Positions 53,787 through 63,289 of a stretch of DNA of 64,000 bases are shown here, in pieces (positions within the stretch are counted from its first letter, which is position 1; the number at the start of each line of letters is the position of its first letter). The position numbers and the translations under genes were made by a program. The notes under the pieces were generated by a model. The model had not been told where the DNA came from. It worked only from the letters and a program-made list of their open reading frames with translations, and made no database searches. Source of the DNA: Flavobacteriaceae bacterium PS02336 (GTDB lineage Bacteria > Bacteroidota > Bacteroidia > Flavobacteriales > Flavobacteriaceae). The stretch covers positions 558,001 through 622,000 of the forward strand of contig JASCOF010000003.1 of the NCBI GenBank assembly GCA_029960065.1, given 5' to 3'.

Positions 53787-53812
53787 TTTTGTGAGTTAGG
53801 GTTATTTTTTTA

Positions 53813-53820
53813 CAAATATA
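53813..53820 (-). promoter_or_regulatory. Candidate -7 promoter element for the phosphohexomutase gene
   Basis: The minus strand reads TATATTTG, a full TAnnTTTG match, 26 bases before the ATG at 53786. Confidence 0.5.
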
Positions 53821-53992
53821 AAAAAGTTACCCAGTAACTAAGGCGCTAATTTTCTAAGATTTCAAATTTAACTTATAAGAAAGTACTTGCAGTGAGTTAT
53901 TTTTATAACAAAATGATTTAAAAAAGTTTTTATACATTTACTAAAATAACTCAGAAACTTAGCCATTAAGATTCTCCGCAACCTGAAAAAAA

Positions 53993-54577
53993 ATGAATTT
54001 CTTAGCCCATATATATCTTTCTGGAGAAAATGATTTGATTAAAATCGGAAATTTTATGGCCGATGGAATTCGCGGAAAACAATTTGAACATTTTCCAGAA
54101 GATGTCCAAAAAGGTATTTTACTGCATCGATTTATTGACACTTATACAGATTCTCACGATATTTTTAGAAAAAGCACCAAACGTCTACACGACAGATATC
54201 ACCATTATTCTGGAGTTATTGTCGACATTGTTTACGATCATTTTCTGGCGAAAAACTGGACTAAATACTCAGATGAAAAATTAGAAAATTTTATAAGTCG
54301 TTTCTACAATTCATTACATGATAATTATGATATTCTAACTGAAAAAACTCAAGGTTTAATGCCGTACATGATTGAAAGAAACTGGCTTCTAAGTTATCGA
54401 ACAACCGAAGGAATCCACCAGATTCTAACGCAAATGGACCGCAGATCTAAAAATATTTCTAAAATGCAATATGCCGTAGAAGAATTAAATGAGTTTTATG
54501 ACGATTTTGAAGAAGAATTTACCTCATTTTTTGAAGAAATAAAAATACAAGCAAAAGCAAAATTGATTACACTTTAA
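53993..54577 (+). CDS. ACP phosphodiesterase-like protein (DUF479/AcpH family)
   Basis: The 194-residue protein begins MNFLAHIYLSGENDLIKIGNFMADGIRG, the AcpH signature with metal-binding His and Asp residues, followed by GILLHRFIDTYTDSH and VDIVYDHFLAKNW. AcpH removes the phosphopantetheine arm from acyl carrier protein and has an HD-like helical fold. Whether this homologue has the same substrate is not known. It is close to the gamma-glutamyltransferase gene (33-base gap). Confidence 0.88.
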   Translation: MNFLAHIYLSGENDLIKIGNFMADGIRGKQFEHFPEDVQKGILLHRFIDTYTDSHDIFRKSTKRLHDRYHHYSGVIVDIVYDHFLAKNWTKYSDEKLENFISRFYNSLHDNYDILTEKTQGLMPYMIERNWLLSYRTTEGIHQILTQMDRRSKNISKMQYAVEELNEFYDDFEEEFTSFFEEIKIQAKAKLITL

Positions 54578-54610
54578 GAACTTTGTTTTTCAATTACAAA
54601 TCCATTACAG

Positions 54611-56290
54611 ATGAAAAAAATTACGCTTTTAATAGCTCTTATATATCTTAATGCCAACGCTCAGCAGACAAATCCAACGGGATTAGTTGTAACGAAAGCA
54701 ATGGTCGTTTCGGCTCGTGAAGAAGCTTCAAAAATTGGGTCAGATATTATGAAACGAGGCGGGAACGCATTTGATGCTATGGTTGGAACCGAATTGGCAT
54801 TGGCAGTCGCTTTTCCTTTTGCTGGAAATATCGGAGGTGGCGGCTTTATGGTCTACCGAAAAGCAAACGGTGAAGTGGGTTCTCTAGACTATCGCGAAAA
54901 AGCGCCGTTAGCAGCAACAAAAGATATGTTTTTAGACAGCGATGGAAATGTTATAAAAGGAAAAAGTACCGAGACTGCACTTGCAATTGGAGTTCCAGGA
55001 ACTATTGCCGGAGTTTTTGCTGTCCATAAAAAATACGGAACAATGCCTATTTCTAAAATTTTAGAACCTGTAATTGCTTTAGCAGAAAGAGGTGTTGTGG
55101 TAACAAAAAAACAAGAAAAAAGTTTAAACGATTATCATGATAAAATTGTTAAGATAAACGGAGAGAATTCACTTTTATCGGGAACATTCAAAGAAAACGA
55201 CACTATAAAATATCCCGCTCTTGCTAAAACTCTAAGACGAATTCAGAAAAAAGGAAGAAATGAATTCTATAAAGGTGAAACCGCAAAAATTCTGGTTGAT
55301 TATCTTCAGAAAAAAGGCGGCATTATAACACTGCAAGATTTAGCCAAATATGAAGCAAAATGGAGAAAACCTTTGCAGTTTACCTATAAAGATCTAAAAA
55401 TTACTTCAATGTCTCCGCCAAGCAGCGGCGGTATTTGTCTTGCGCAAATTTTAAAAATGCTGGAATCGTATGATTTGGCTAAAATGGGACATAATTCATC
55501 CGACGCTATTCAGATTATTGTGGAAGCTGAAAGAAGAGCTTATGCCGATAGAAGCTACTTTTTAGGAGATCCTGATTTTGTAAAAATTCCGATAAAAGAG
55601 TTATTAGATAAAAATTATTTACAAAGCCGAATGGCTAGTTTTAATCCTGAAAAAGCAACTTTATCTTCTGAAATAAAAGAAGGAAAAGTCAATTATGCCG
55701 AAAGTACCGAAACCACACATTATTCTATTGTAGATCAATTTGGAAATGCAATTGCAGCAACTACCACTTTAAACGACGGTTATGGTTCAAAATACTATTG
55801 TGATGAATTGGGTTTCTTTTTGAATAACGAAATGGATGACTTCAGTGCTAAACCCGGCTCTCCCAATATGTTTGGATTGGTTGGAAATGAAGCGAACAGC
55901 ATTGCACCGCAAAAACGCATGTTAAGTTCGATGACACCAACAATTGTCGAAAAAGATGGAAAACTTTTTATGGTCGTTGGAACTCCGGGAGGTTCAACGA
56001 TTATTACTTCGGTTTTACAGACTATTTTAAATGTTTACGAATACAATTTAAGTATGCAGGAAGCTGTAAATGCACCGCGTTTTCATCATCAATGGCTTCC
56101 TGATTTAATTACTTTCGAGCCAAATGCTTTTGAAAGCAAAACAATCGATCAGCTCAAAGCTAAAAACTATTTAATCAACGAAAAACCTACTCCTATAATT
56201 GGAAAAGTAGATGCTATTTTAGTTTTACCAGACAACAAATTAGAAGGAGGAGCCGATTTTAGAGGAGACGACAAAGCTGTTGGTTTTTAA
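54611..56290 (+). CDS. ggt: Gamma-glutamyltransferase
   Basis: The 559-residue proenzyme has a signal peptide (MKKITLLIALIYLNANAQ) and the large-subunit block GSDIMKRGGNAFDAMVGTELALAVAFPFAGNIGGGGFMVYR. The autoprocessing site is in STETTHYSIVD, where Thr368 should become the N-terminal nucleophile of the small subunit. Later blocks are NNEMDDFS, SSMTPTIV and VGTPGGSTIITS. It should hydrolyse or transfer the gamma-glutamyl group of glutathione and related compounds in the periplasm. Confidence 0.95.
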   Translation: MKKITLLIALIYLNANAQQTNPTGLVVTKAMVVSAREEASKIGSDIMKRGGNAFDAMVGTELALAVAFPFAGNIGGGGFMVYRKANGEVGSLDYREKAPLAATKDMFLDSDGNVIKGKSTETALAIGVPGTIAGVFAVHKKYGTMPISKILEPVIALAERGVVVTKKQEKSLNDYHDKIVKINGENSLLSGTFKENDTIKYPALAKTLRRIQKKGRNEFYKGETAKILVDYLQKKGGIITLQDLAKYEAKWRKPLQFTYKDLKITSMSPPSSGGICLAQILKMLESYDLAKMGHNSSDAIQIIVEAERRAYADRSYFLGDPDFVKIPIKELLDKNYLQSRMASFNPEKATLSSEIKEGKVNYAESTETTHYSIVDQFGNAIAATTTLNDGYGSKYYCDELGFFLNNEMDDFSAKPGSPNMFGLVGNEANSIAPQKRMLSSMTPTIVEKDGKLFMVVGTPGGSTIITSVLQTILNVYEYNLSMQEAVNAPRFHHQWLPDLITFEPNAFESKTIDQLKAKNYLINEKPTPIIGKVDAILVLPDNKLEGGADFRGDDKAVGF

Positions 56291-56328
56291 TAGATCGTGT
56301 TTTATTTTTTTAATCTAAGATTATAGTC

Positions 56329-56336
56329 TAATTTTG
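56329..56336 (+). promoter_or_regulatory. Candidate -7 promoter element for the CLC gene
   Basis: TAATTTTG matches TAnnTTTG, 25 bases before the ATG at 56362. Confidence 0.45.
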
Positions 56337-56361
56337 TAAGAACGATAATTTTAAAAACAGA

Positions 56362-58146
56362 ATGCTAAAAAAATATTTCAGAAGACTAGAAAGCATCATT
56401 GCTTTGGCACAATCCTTAATGACACCAAAGCAGTTTCTCTTTTTGTCAAGCGTTCTTATTGGAATATCGTGTTCTCTTGCTGTAATTGTTCTTAAGACTT
56501 TTGCTCACAGCGTATTCTCGTTTGCTACTTACATTAACGGAATTTTAAAATTAAGTTTCATCAACAGTATTCTGCCAATTGTTGGAATTCTTCTAACTGT
56601 TTTTGTGGTAAAAAAAGTTCTTAACGGAACGATACAAAAAGGAACATCACAAATACTTTATGCCGTTGCAAAAAAGGCTAGTATAATTCCGAGAAAGCAG
56701 ATGTATGCACAAATTGTAACCAGCTCGTTAACGGTTGGTCTGGGAGGTTCGGCGGGTTTAGAAAGTCCAATCGTAATTACGGGCGCTGCATTTGGCTCCA
56801 ACTATGCACAGAATTATAAAATGCAGTATAAAGACCGCACCTTACTAATTGGATGCGGCGTTGCTGCAGGAATTGCGGCTGCTTTTAATGCTCCTATTGC
56901 AGGAGTTCTTTTTGCCATAGAAGTATTATTGGTTGATGTTAGTATTTCTGCCTTTACTCCCATTATGATTTCTGCTGCAACAGGTGCATTAGTTTCTGCA
57001 ATTGTTTTGGACGAAAGCATTCTTTTAAGTTTCAAAAAACAAGAAACTTTTGATTATCACAACATTCCTTTCTATGTGACTTTAGGGGTTCTTACGGGAC
57101 TTGTTGCGATCTATTATTCCCGAAATTTCCAGAGAGTAGAGCATTATTTTGCCAAACAGCAGATTGATCCTTATAAAAAAGCATTAATTGGTTCGTCACT
57201 TTTAGCCTTGCTGATTTTTATTTTTCCGACTTTATTTGGTGAAGGTTACGAAAGTATTAGAACTTTATCTGAAACCGATCCAGGAAAATTATTAGACAAT
57301 ACTTTGTTTGCCGATTTTAGAAACAACCAGTGGGTTCTGCTTCTTTTTGTTGGTGCAACTATGATGGTTAAAGTATTTGCTTCTGGACTAACAATTGGAA
57401 GTGGAGGAAATGGAGGAAACTTTGCTCCTTCTCTATTCTTAGGATCGTATTTAGGATATTTCTTTTCTAAATTTATTACAATGATTGGTTTATCCAAACT
57501 TCCAATTACCAATTTTACAATGGTTGGAATGGCTGGGATTTTGAGCGGATTATTTCATGCGCCTTTAACTGCCATTTTCTTAATTGCAGAAATTACAGGT
57601 GGTTATGGCTTAATGATTCCGCTTATGATTGTTTCTTCGATTAGTTTTGCGATTTCTAAACGTTACGAAAAATATTCGCTTGACGTAAAAGGATTAGTAA
57701 AAAAAGGCCACGCTTTTACCAGCAATAAAGATTCGAATATTCTTTCAACTTTAGACATTGATACTATCATTCAATGTGATTATCTGACGGTTCATCCAGA
57801 TGAAAATTTGAGCAAACTGGTTGATCTTATTTCCCACTCCAACCAAGTAGTCTTTGCGGTTGTAGACAACGAAAAAGAACTGGTTGGCGTTGTACATTTT
57901 AATGATATTAGAGAAATTATTTTTAATGCTTATCGTGTAAAATATACGCAGATTAAAGATGTGATGAAAACGCCTCTGGCTACAATTTCGACTTTTGACA
58001 GCATGGAAATCGTAATGAGTAAATTCGAAAAATCGAAGTCAGCATTTCTTCCAGTTTTAAGAAATGGAAAATATTATGGTTTCATTTCCAAATCCATAGC
58101 ATTAGAAGCTTATAGAACCAAACTTCGTTCTATGACAATTGAATAA
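56362..58146 (+). CDS. CLC-family chloride channel/transporter with C-terminal CBS pair
   Basis: The 594-residue protein has a CLC membrane domain (about 25-440) and two CBS domains (about 465-590). The gating glutamate is kept in GLGGSAGLESPIV and the anion-binding phenylalanine in GSGGNGGNFAPSLF. The proton-pathway position after FNAPIAGVLFAIE is valine, where E. coli ClC has glutamate (IEE). Loss of that glutamate is typical of CLC channels rather than H+/Cl- exchangers. The first selectivity motif GSGIP is replaced by a KGTSQ sequence. Membrane topology is otherwise normal. Confidence 0.9.
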   Translation: MLKKYFRRLESIIALAQSLMTPKQFLFLSSVLIGISCSLAVIVLKTFAHSVFSFATYINGILKLSFINSILPIVGILLTVFVVKKVLNGTIQKGTSQILYAVAKKASIIPRKQMYAQIVTSSLTVGLGGSAGLESPIVITGAAFGSNYAQNYKMQYKDRTLLIGCGVAAGIAAAFNAPIAGVLFAIEVLLVDVSISAFTPIMISAATGALVSAIVLDESILLSFKKQETFDYHNIPFYVTLGVLTGLVAIYYSRNFQRVEHYFAKQQIDPYKKALIGSSLLALLIFIFPTLFGEGYESIRTLSETDPGKLLDNTLFADFRNNQWVLLLFVGATMMVKVFASGLTIGSGGNGGNFAPSLFLGSYLGYFFSKFITMIGLSKLPITNFTMVGMAGILSGLFHAPLTAIFLIAEITGGYGLMIPLMIVSSISFAISKRYEKYSLDVKGLVKKGHAFTSNKDSNILSTLDIDTIIQCDYLTVHPDENLSKLVDLISHSNQVVFAVVDNEKELVGVVHFNDIREIIFNAYRVKYTQIKDVMKTPLATISTFDSMEIVMSKFEKSKSAFLPVLRNGKYYGFISKSIALEAYRTKLRSMTIE

Positions 58147-58193
58147 TCTTTTTTAAGGTGAAGTATTAATAGATATATTCATACAGAATATTC

Positions 58194-58201
58194 TATATTT
58201 G
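58194..58201 (+). promoter_or_regulatory. Candidate -7 promoter element for the TPR gene
   Basis: TATATTTG matches TAnnTTTG, 45 bases before the ATG at 58247. Confidence 0.45.
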
Positions 58202-58246
58202 GTTATTATTTAAAATTCCAAAAAACAATAACCCAAACCACAAAAG

Positions 58247-59215
58247 ATGAAAAACTATTTAATTCTTATGCTTTTTCTTGCTGGATTAAAAAATGTCCAA
58301 TCGCAGGAAACTTCTAAAATTGATACCAAACAATTATTATCAGAACTAGCTGATGGAGCTTGTAAATGTATTGACTCCATTCCGACATTAGATAGAGTAA
58401 GAGATTCTATCGCTGCAGATATACATTCCTGTATCAGTGTAAAAGTTGGAGCTTATCAAATGGGAGAAAAATTTTCAAATTTAGATCTCTCTAAAGCTGT
58501 CACAGATTCGAGCGGAAACAAAAAAATAAATATAGATATGAACTTCGACACAAATTCAAAGGAGTTTAAAACCGCTTATTATAAACTAGAACGATACTTA
58601 ATGGCAAATTGCAATTCTTTAAAAGCAAAAATTGCAACCAATGATAAAGTGAATAAAAATTCTATTTCACAAAACGAAAAAGCATTAGAAAATTACTATT
58701 TAGCAATTGACGAATCGAAAAAGGAAAATTATAAAGGAGCAATTGAATATTATAAAAAAGCAGTAAAAATAGATCCTAATTTTGCCTTTGCTTACGATAA
58801 TATGGGAATCTGCTACCGAAAATTAGAAAAATATGATGAAGCAATTGAGGCCTATGAAAAATCACTTAAAATAGATCCAAACGGATTAATGCCTCTTCAA
58901 AATATTGCTGTTGTTTACTCCTATAAAAAAGAATATGCAAAAGCTGTAAAAACATATGAGAAACTAGCTGAAATAGAACCCAATAATCCTGAAGTATTTT
59001 ATGGAATCGGACAAATGTATGCCCTTCATTTAAATGAATCAGAAAAAGGATTAGATAATATGTGTAAGGCTTATAATCTATATATTCAGTTAAAATCGCC
59101 GTATAGAACAGATGCCGAAAAAATAATTCAGATGATCTATGGACAAATGAAAAAAAATGGCAAAGAGGCTGATTTTGATAAAATATTAGAAGCAAATAAT
59201 ATCAGTACAAAGTAA
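58247..59215 (+). CDS. Exported tetratricopeptide-repeat protein
   Basis: The 322-residue protein has a short signal peptide (MKNYLILMLFLAGLKNVQSQ), an N-terminal region with ACKCIDSI and SCISVKVG cysteine pairs (about 35-70), and three to four TPR units between about 150 and 290 (for example YDNMGICYRKLEKYDEAIEAYEKS). It is probably a periplasmic scaffold. No enzymatic motif is visible, and the partner is unknown. Confidence 0.83.
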   Translation: MKNYLILMLFLAGLKNVQSQETSKIDTKQLLSELADGACKCIDSIPTLDRVRDSIAADIHSCISVKVGAYQMGEKFSNLDLSKAVTDSSGNKKINIDMNFDTNSKEFKTAYYKLERYLMANCNSLKAKIATNDKVNKNSISQNEKALENYYLAIDESKKENYKGAIEYYKKAVKIDPNFAFAYDNMGICYRKLEKYDEAIEAYEKSLKIDPNGLMPLQNIAVVYSYKKEYAKAVKTYEKLAEIEPNNPEVFYGIGQMYALHLNESEKGLDNMCKAYNLYIQLKSPYRTDAEKIIQMIYGQMKKNGKEADFDKILEANNISTK

Positions 59216-59233
59216 TTCCAATCTAATTTGATT

Positions 59234-59289
59234 ATACTTCTTGATATCGGATAGTTAAAAAATTTTTATTATCCGATATTAAGAAGTAT
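59234..59289. promoter_or_regulatory. Long inverted repeat immediately upstream of the fic gene
   Basis: The 20-base arms 59234-59253 and 59270-59289 are reverse complements except for one position, around a 16-base AT spacer. The right arm overlaps a -7 promoter element. It may serve as an operator for fic and as a terminator for the upstream TPR gene. Confidence 0.6.
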
Positions 59290-59294
59290 TTTTG
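59287..59294 (+). promoter_or_regulatory. Candidate -7 promoter element of fic, implying a very short leader
   Basis: TATTTTTG matches TAnnTTTG and ends only seven bases before the ATG at 59302, so the transcript would be nearly leaderless. It overlaps the right arm of the inverted repeat. Confidence 0.4.
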
Positions 59295-59301
59295 TAGGAT
59301 T

Positions 59302-60255
59302 ATGTGGAATATAGATCTAAAATACAGAGAAGAATTTCAATCGACATTTGATCGATTGTACCAAAAAAGGCAGGAACTGCAAACAAGCAGACCACTGCCT
59401 AATATTGCTTTGAATAAAATAAGGGAAAGCTTATCTCTAGAATGGACCTATAATTCCAACAGTATTGAAGGAAATACAATGAGTCTTCGTGAAACCCAAA
59501 TGGTTATTCAGGAAGGAATTACAATTAAAGGGAAATCACTTCGAGAGCACTTTGAAACCCATAATCATGATAAAGCAATCGATTATTTATATGCTATTGT
59601 TGATGAAAATTACAGCCTTAGAAGTATTGATATATTGTCGATTCATGGTTTAGTTTTACGATCCATCGAAGATGATTTTGCTGGTCGTATTCGAAATGGA
59701 GGCGTTCGAATTTCTGGCGCGAACTTTATTCCTCCTAATGCGAATAAAGTTTCAGATTATCTAGATGAATTAATAGACTTTATAAATACAAATCCGTTAG
59801 GTTTAAATGATATTGAACTAGCAACAATTTTTCATCATAAATTAGTCTGGATTCATCCTTTTTTTGATGGAAATGGGCGTACAGTTCGTTTAAGTATGAA
59901 TTTATTATTAATGCGTTGTGGTTTTCCACCAGCTATCGTTTTAAAAAATGATCGAAAAAAATATTATGAAGCACTTAATCAGGCAAACAATGGTAATTAT
60001 CAAAAACTAACCCTTTTGATGTGTCAGGCACTTGAAAGAACTCTTAATATTTATTTAAGCGCAATGCCTGAAAGCAGTTATGATTACCAATCCATTCAAA
60101 ATATTGTAAGTGAACCTAATACGCCTTATGGTCAGGAATACGTTAGTTTATTAGCCCGAACAGGAAAAATAGATGCTTACAAAGAAGGCCGAAACTGGTA
60201 CACCACTAAAGAAGCAATCGAAAACTATATAGCCACCCGAAAAAGAAAACGCTAA
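59302..60255 (+). CDS. Fic-domain protein (class II, self-inhibited) with C-terminal DNA-binding-like domain
   Basis: The 317-residue protein has the full Fic active-site motif HPFFDGNGR starting at His185. An inhibitory motif lies N-terminal in NSNSIEGN, with Ser52 and Glu56 in the S-x-x-x-E-G arrangement, which places it in class II. The family transfers AMP to target proteins, and release of the inhibitory helix is needed for activity. The last 55 residues (EYVSLLARTGKIDAYKEGRN and YTTKEAIENYI) look like a small excisionase-type winged helix, which could bind the inverted repeat upstream. The gene ends inside its own palindromic terminator. No antitoxin gene adjoins it. Confidence 0.92.
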   Translation: MWNIDLKYREEFQSTFDRLYQKRQELQTSRPLPNIALNKIRESLSLEWTYNSNSIEGNTMSLRETQMVIQEGITIKGKSLREHFETHNHDKAIDYLYAIVDENYSLRSIDILSIHGLVLRSIEDDFAGRIRNGGVRISGANFIPPNANKVSDYLDELIDFINTNPLGLNDIELATIFHHKLVWIHPFFDGNGRTVRLSMNLLLMRCGFPPAIVLKNDRKKYYEALNQANNGNYQKLTLLMCQALERTLNIYLSAMPESSYDYQSIQNIVSEPNTPYGQEYVSLLARTGKIDAYKEGRNWYTTKEAIENYIATRKRKR

Positions 60256-60275
60256 CTTAAGTTAGCGTTTTTTTT
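60247..60275 (+). terminator. Terminator overlapping the end of fic
   Basis: A perfect 24-base palindrome (60247-60270), arms AAACGCTAACTT and AAGTTAGCGTTT, spans the fic stop codon and continues into a T tract. Confidence 0.85.
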
Positions 60276-60333
60276 GTTACTAATTGTAACATAAAGTTTT
60301 GCTATCGAGCACTAAAAGAACAAATCAAAGTGG

Positions 60334-60341
60334 TAACTTTG
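60334..60341 (+). promoter_or_regulatory. Candidate -7 promoter element for uvrA
   Basis: TAACTTTG matches TAnnTTTG and ends 16 bases before the ATG at 60358. It also argues against the in-frame TTG at 60346, which would sit almost at the transcript start. Confidence 0.45.
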
Positions 60342-60357
60342 CGTTTTGCTCAAAATT

Positions 60358-63195
60358 ATGTTAGAAAAAGACAATACTATTGAAGTTCTTGGTGCAAGAG
60401 TTCATAATCTTAAGAATATAGACATTTCTATTCCGCGTGAAAAATTGGTTGTAATTACCGGTTTATCAGGTTCGGGAAAATCATCTTTGGCATTTGATAC
60501 TATTTATGCTGAAGGACAGCGTCGTTATGTTGAAACTTTTTCGGCATACGCCAGACAATTCCTTGGCGGATTGGAGCGTCCTGATGTAGATAAAATTGAC
60601 GGACTTTCTCCTGTAATTGCTATTGAACAAAAAACGACAAGCAAAAGTCCGCGTTCGACCGTTGGAACTATTACTGAAATTTACGATTTTCTTAGACTTT
60701 TGTATGCTCGTGGAGCTGATGCTTACAGTTATAACACAGGCGAAAAAATGGTTTCGTATTCTGACGAGCAGATTAAAGATTTGATCATTCAGGATTACAA
60801 AGGAAAAAGAATCAATATACTTGCTCCAGTTATTAAAGCAAGAAAAGGACATTATGCCGAATTATTCCAGCAGATTACAAAACAAGGATTTATAAAAGTC
60901 CGCGTAAATGGCGAAGTTCAGGATTTGGTTTCGGGAATGAAACTGGATCGTTATAAAACACATGATATTGAAATTGTTGTTGACAGAATGCAGATTGAAG
61001 ATACACCAGATAATCAGAAAAGGTTATCAGAAAGTATTAATACTGCCATGCACCACGGTGAAAATGTCTTGATGATTTTAGATCAGGACAGTAATGAAGT
61101 TCGCTATTTCAGTCGAAACTTGATGTGTCCTACAACTGGGATTTCATACCAAAATCCAGAACCGAATTTATTTTCTTTTAACTCGCCAAAAGGTGCCTGT
61201 CCGCATTGCAATGGATTGGGAACGGTTCACGAAATCAATGTAAAAAAGATTATTCCGAATCCAAAATTATCTATTAAAAGTGGTGGTTTTGCTCCGTTGG
61301 GTGAATATAAATCTTCGTGGATTTTCAAACAATTGGAAACCATTGGTGAAAAATTCGGATTTAAAATTACAGATCCGATTGAGAAAATTCCAGAAGAAGC
61401 CATGACGATGATTTTGCATGGAGGAAAAGATAAATTTGCCATCAACTCAAAAGATCTTGGTGTAACAAGAGAATATAAAATTGATTTTGAAGGAATCTCT
61501 AATTTCATCAAAAATCAATACGATGAAAGTGCTACAACCAGCATTAAGCGCTGGGCAAAAGATTTTATGGATGAAATTCCTTGTCCAGTTTGCGAAGGTT
61601 CACGTCTTAAAAAAGAAGCTTTATTTTTTAGGGTAAATGGCAAAAATATCACAGAATTGTGTGATATGGATATTTCAGATTTAACGGCTTGGTTTTTAGA
61701 TTTGAATAATCATTTAACTGATAAACAGCTTTTAATCGCTTCTGAAGTTGTAAAAGAAATCAAAGACCGTTTGAACTTTTTAATGAATGTTGGATTGAAT
61801 TATCTGGCTTTAAGCCGAAGTTCAAAATCACTTTCCGGTGGTGAAGCACAGCGTATTCGTTTAGCAACACAAATTGGTTCTCAATTGGTTGGAGTTCTTT
61901 ATATTTTAGATGAACCAAGTATTGGCTTACACCAAAGAGACAATGAAAAACTGATTCAATCTTTAGAACAATTGCGTGATATTGGAAATTCGGTTATTGT
62001 GGTGGAACACGATAAAGACATGATCGAAACAGCTGATTATGTTATTGATATTGGTCCAAAGGCTGGAAAATATGGCGGTGAAATTATCAGTATAGGAACT
62101 CCAAAAGAAACTTTAGCTTCAGACACTATTACCGCTCAGTATTTGAATGGTAAAATGAAATTTGAGATTCCGAAGAAAAGAAGAAAAGGAAATGGAAAAT
62201 TCTTAAAACTAACAGGAGCAACAGGAAATAATCTGAAAAATGTTTCGATTGAAATCCCTTTAGGACAAATGACATGTGTTACAGGAGTTTCAGGAAGCGG
62301 AAAATCGACTTTGATTAACGAAACGCTGTATCCAATTTTAAATGCCTATTATTTTAATGGCGTTAAAAAACCACAGCCTTATAAAAAGATTGAAGGCTTA
62401 GAACATATTGACAAAGTTATTGATATTGACCAAAGTCCCATTGGGCGTACTCCACGTTCCAATCCTGCGACTTACACAGAAGTTTTTACAGAAATAAGAA
62501 ATCTTTTTACAATGACTTCTGAAAGTATGATTCGCGGTTACAAAGCGGGACGTTTTAGCTTTAACGTAAAAGGCGGACGCTGTGAAACCTGCGAAGGTTC
62601 TGGTGTTAGAACGATTGAAATGAACTTTTTACCAGACGTTTATGTAGAATGTGAAACATGTCAGGGAAAACGCTTCAACAGAGAAACTTTAGAAATCCGA
62701 TACAAAGGAAAATCTATTTCAGATGTTTTGGACATGACGGTTGATGAAGCAGTTCCTTTCTTTGAAAATATTCCAAAGATTCACAGAAAAATCAAAACCA
62801 TTCAAGATGTTGGTTTGGGTTATATTACGCTTGGACAGCAAAGCACAACGCTTTCAGGCGGTGAAGCACAACGCATCAAATTAGCAGGAGAATTATCTAA
62901 AAAAGATACCGGAAATACATTTTATATTCTGGACGAACCAACTACAGGTTTACATTTTGAAGACATTCGTGTTTTGATGGAAGTTATTAATAAACTGGTA
63001 GATAAAGGAAATACGATTTTGGTAATAGAGCATAATATGGACGTTATCAAACTTGCTGATTACATTATCGATATCGGTCCTGAAGGTGGAAAAGGTGGAG
63101 GACAATTGGTTGCCAAAGGAACTCCAGAAGAAGTAGCTCAGAATAAAAAAAGTTATACTGCTAAGTTTTTAAAGAAAGAATTAGAGCAAAAATAA
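60358..63195 (+). CDS. uvrA: UvrABC excinuclease subunit A
   Basis: From the ATG at 60358 the protein has 945 residues, the usual UvrA length. It carries two ABC ATPase halves: Walker [10 protein letters not shown] near the N-terminus and GVSGSGKST in the second half, with signature motifs [15 protein letters not shown] and [15 protein letters not shown]. The zinc modules are visible as CPHCNGLG and CPVCEGSR in the first half and CETCEGSG and CETCQGKRF in the second. UvrA recognises bulky DNA lesions and loads UvrB in nucleotide excision repair. The first-half Walker A follows [18 protein letters not shown], the standard start of the family. Confidence 0.97.
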   Translation: MLEKDNTIEVLGARVHNLKNIDISIPREKLVVITGLSGSGKSSLAFDTIYAEGQRRYVETFSAYARQFLGGLERPDVDKIDGLSPVIAIEQKTTSKSPRSTVGTITEIYDFLRLLYARGADAYSYNTGEKMVSYSDEQIKDLIIQDYKGKRINILAPVIKARKGHYAELFQQITKQGFIKVRVNGEVQDLVSGMKLDRYKTHDIEIVVDRMQIEDTPDNQKRLSESINTAMHHGENVLMILDQDSNEVRYFSRNLMCPTTGISYQNPEPNLFSFNSPKGACPHCNGLGTVHEINVKKIIPNPKLSIKSGGFAPLGEYKSSWIFKQLETIGEKFGFKITDPIEKIPEEAMTMILHGGKDKFAINSKDLGVTREYKIDFEGISNFIKNQYDESATTSIKRWAKDFMDEIPCPVCEGSRLKKEALFFRVNGKNITELCDMDISDLTAWFLDLNNHLTDKQLLIASEVVKEIKDRLNFLMNVGLNYLALSRSSKSLSGGEAQRIRLATQIGSQLVGVLYILDEPSIGLHQRDNEKLIQSLEQLRDIGNSVIVVEHDKDMIETADYVIDIGPKAGKYGGEIISIGTPKETLASDTITAQYLNGKMKFEIPKKRRKGNGKFLKLTGATGNNLKNVSIEIPLGQMTCVTGVSGSGKSTLINETLYPILNAYYFNGVKKPQPYKKIEGLEHIDKVIDIDQSPIGRTPRSNPATYTEVFTEIRNLFTMTSESMIRGYKAGRFSFNVKGGRCETCEGSGVRTIEMNFLPDVYVECETCQGKRFNRETLEIRYKGKSISDVLDMTVDEAVPFFENIPKIHRKIKTIQDVGLGYITLGQQSTTLSGGEAQRIKLAGELSKKDTGNTFYILDEPTTGLHFEDIRVLMEVINKLVDKGNTILVIEHNMDVIKLADYIIDIGPEGGKGGGQLVAKGTPEEVAQNKKSYTAKFLKKELEQK

Positions 63196-63196
63196 C

Positions 63197-63230
63197 ATCT
63201 TTGTCAAGGTTTATATGCCTTGACAAAGAT
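63197..63230 (+). terminator. Hairpin after uvrA
   Basis: ATCTTTGTCAAGG and CCTTGACAAAGAT are perfect 13-base complements with an eight-base loop, two bases after the uvrA stop. No T tract follows. Confidence 0.6.
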
Positions 63231-63289
63231 TCATGTATTTACACAATTTAACAGTAATTATTTTATATTTTAGCTTTAAAAAGCGAAAT

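Noticed and set aside
59302..60255. Fic protein as the toxin of a toxin-antitoxin pair
   Set aside because: The inhibitory motif is in the same protein and no small antitoxin gene adjoins it.
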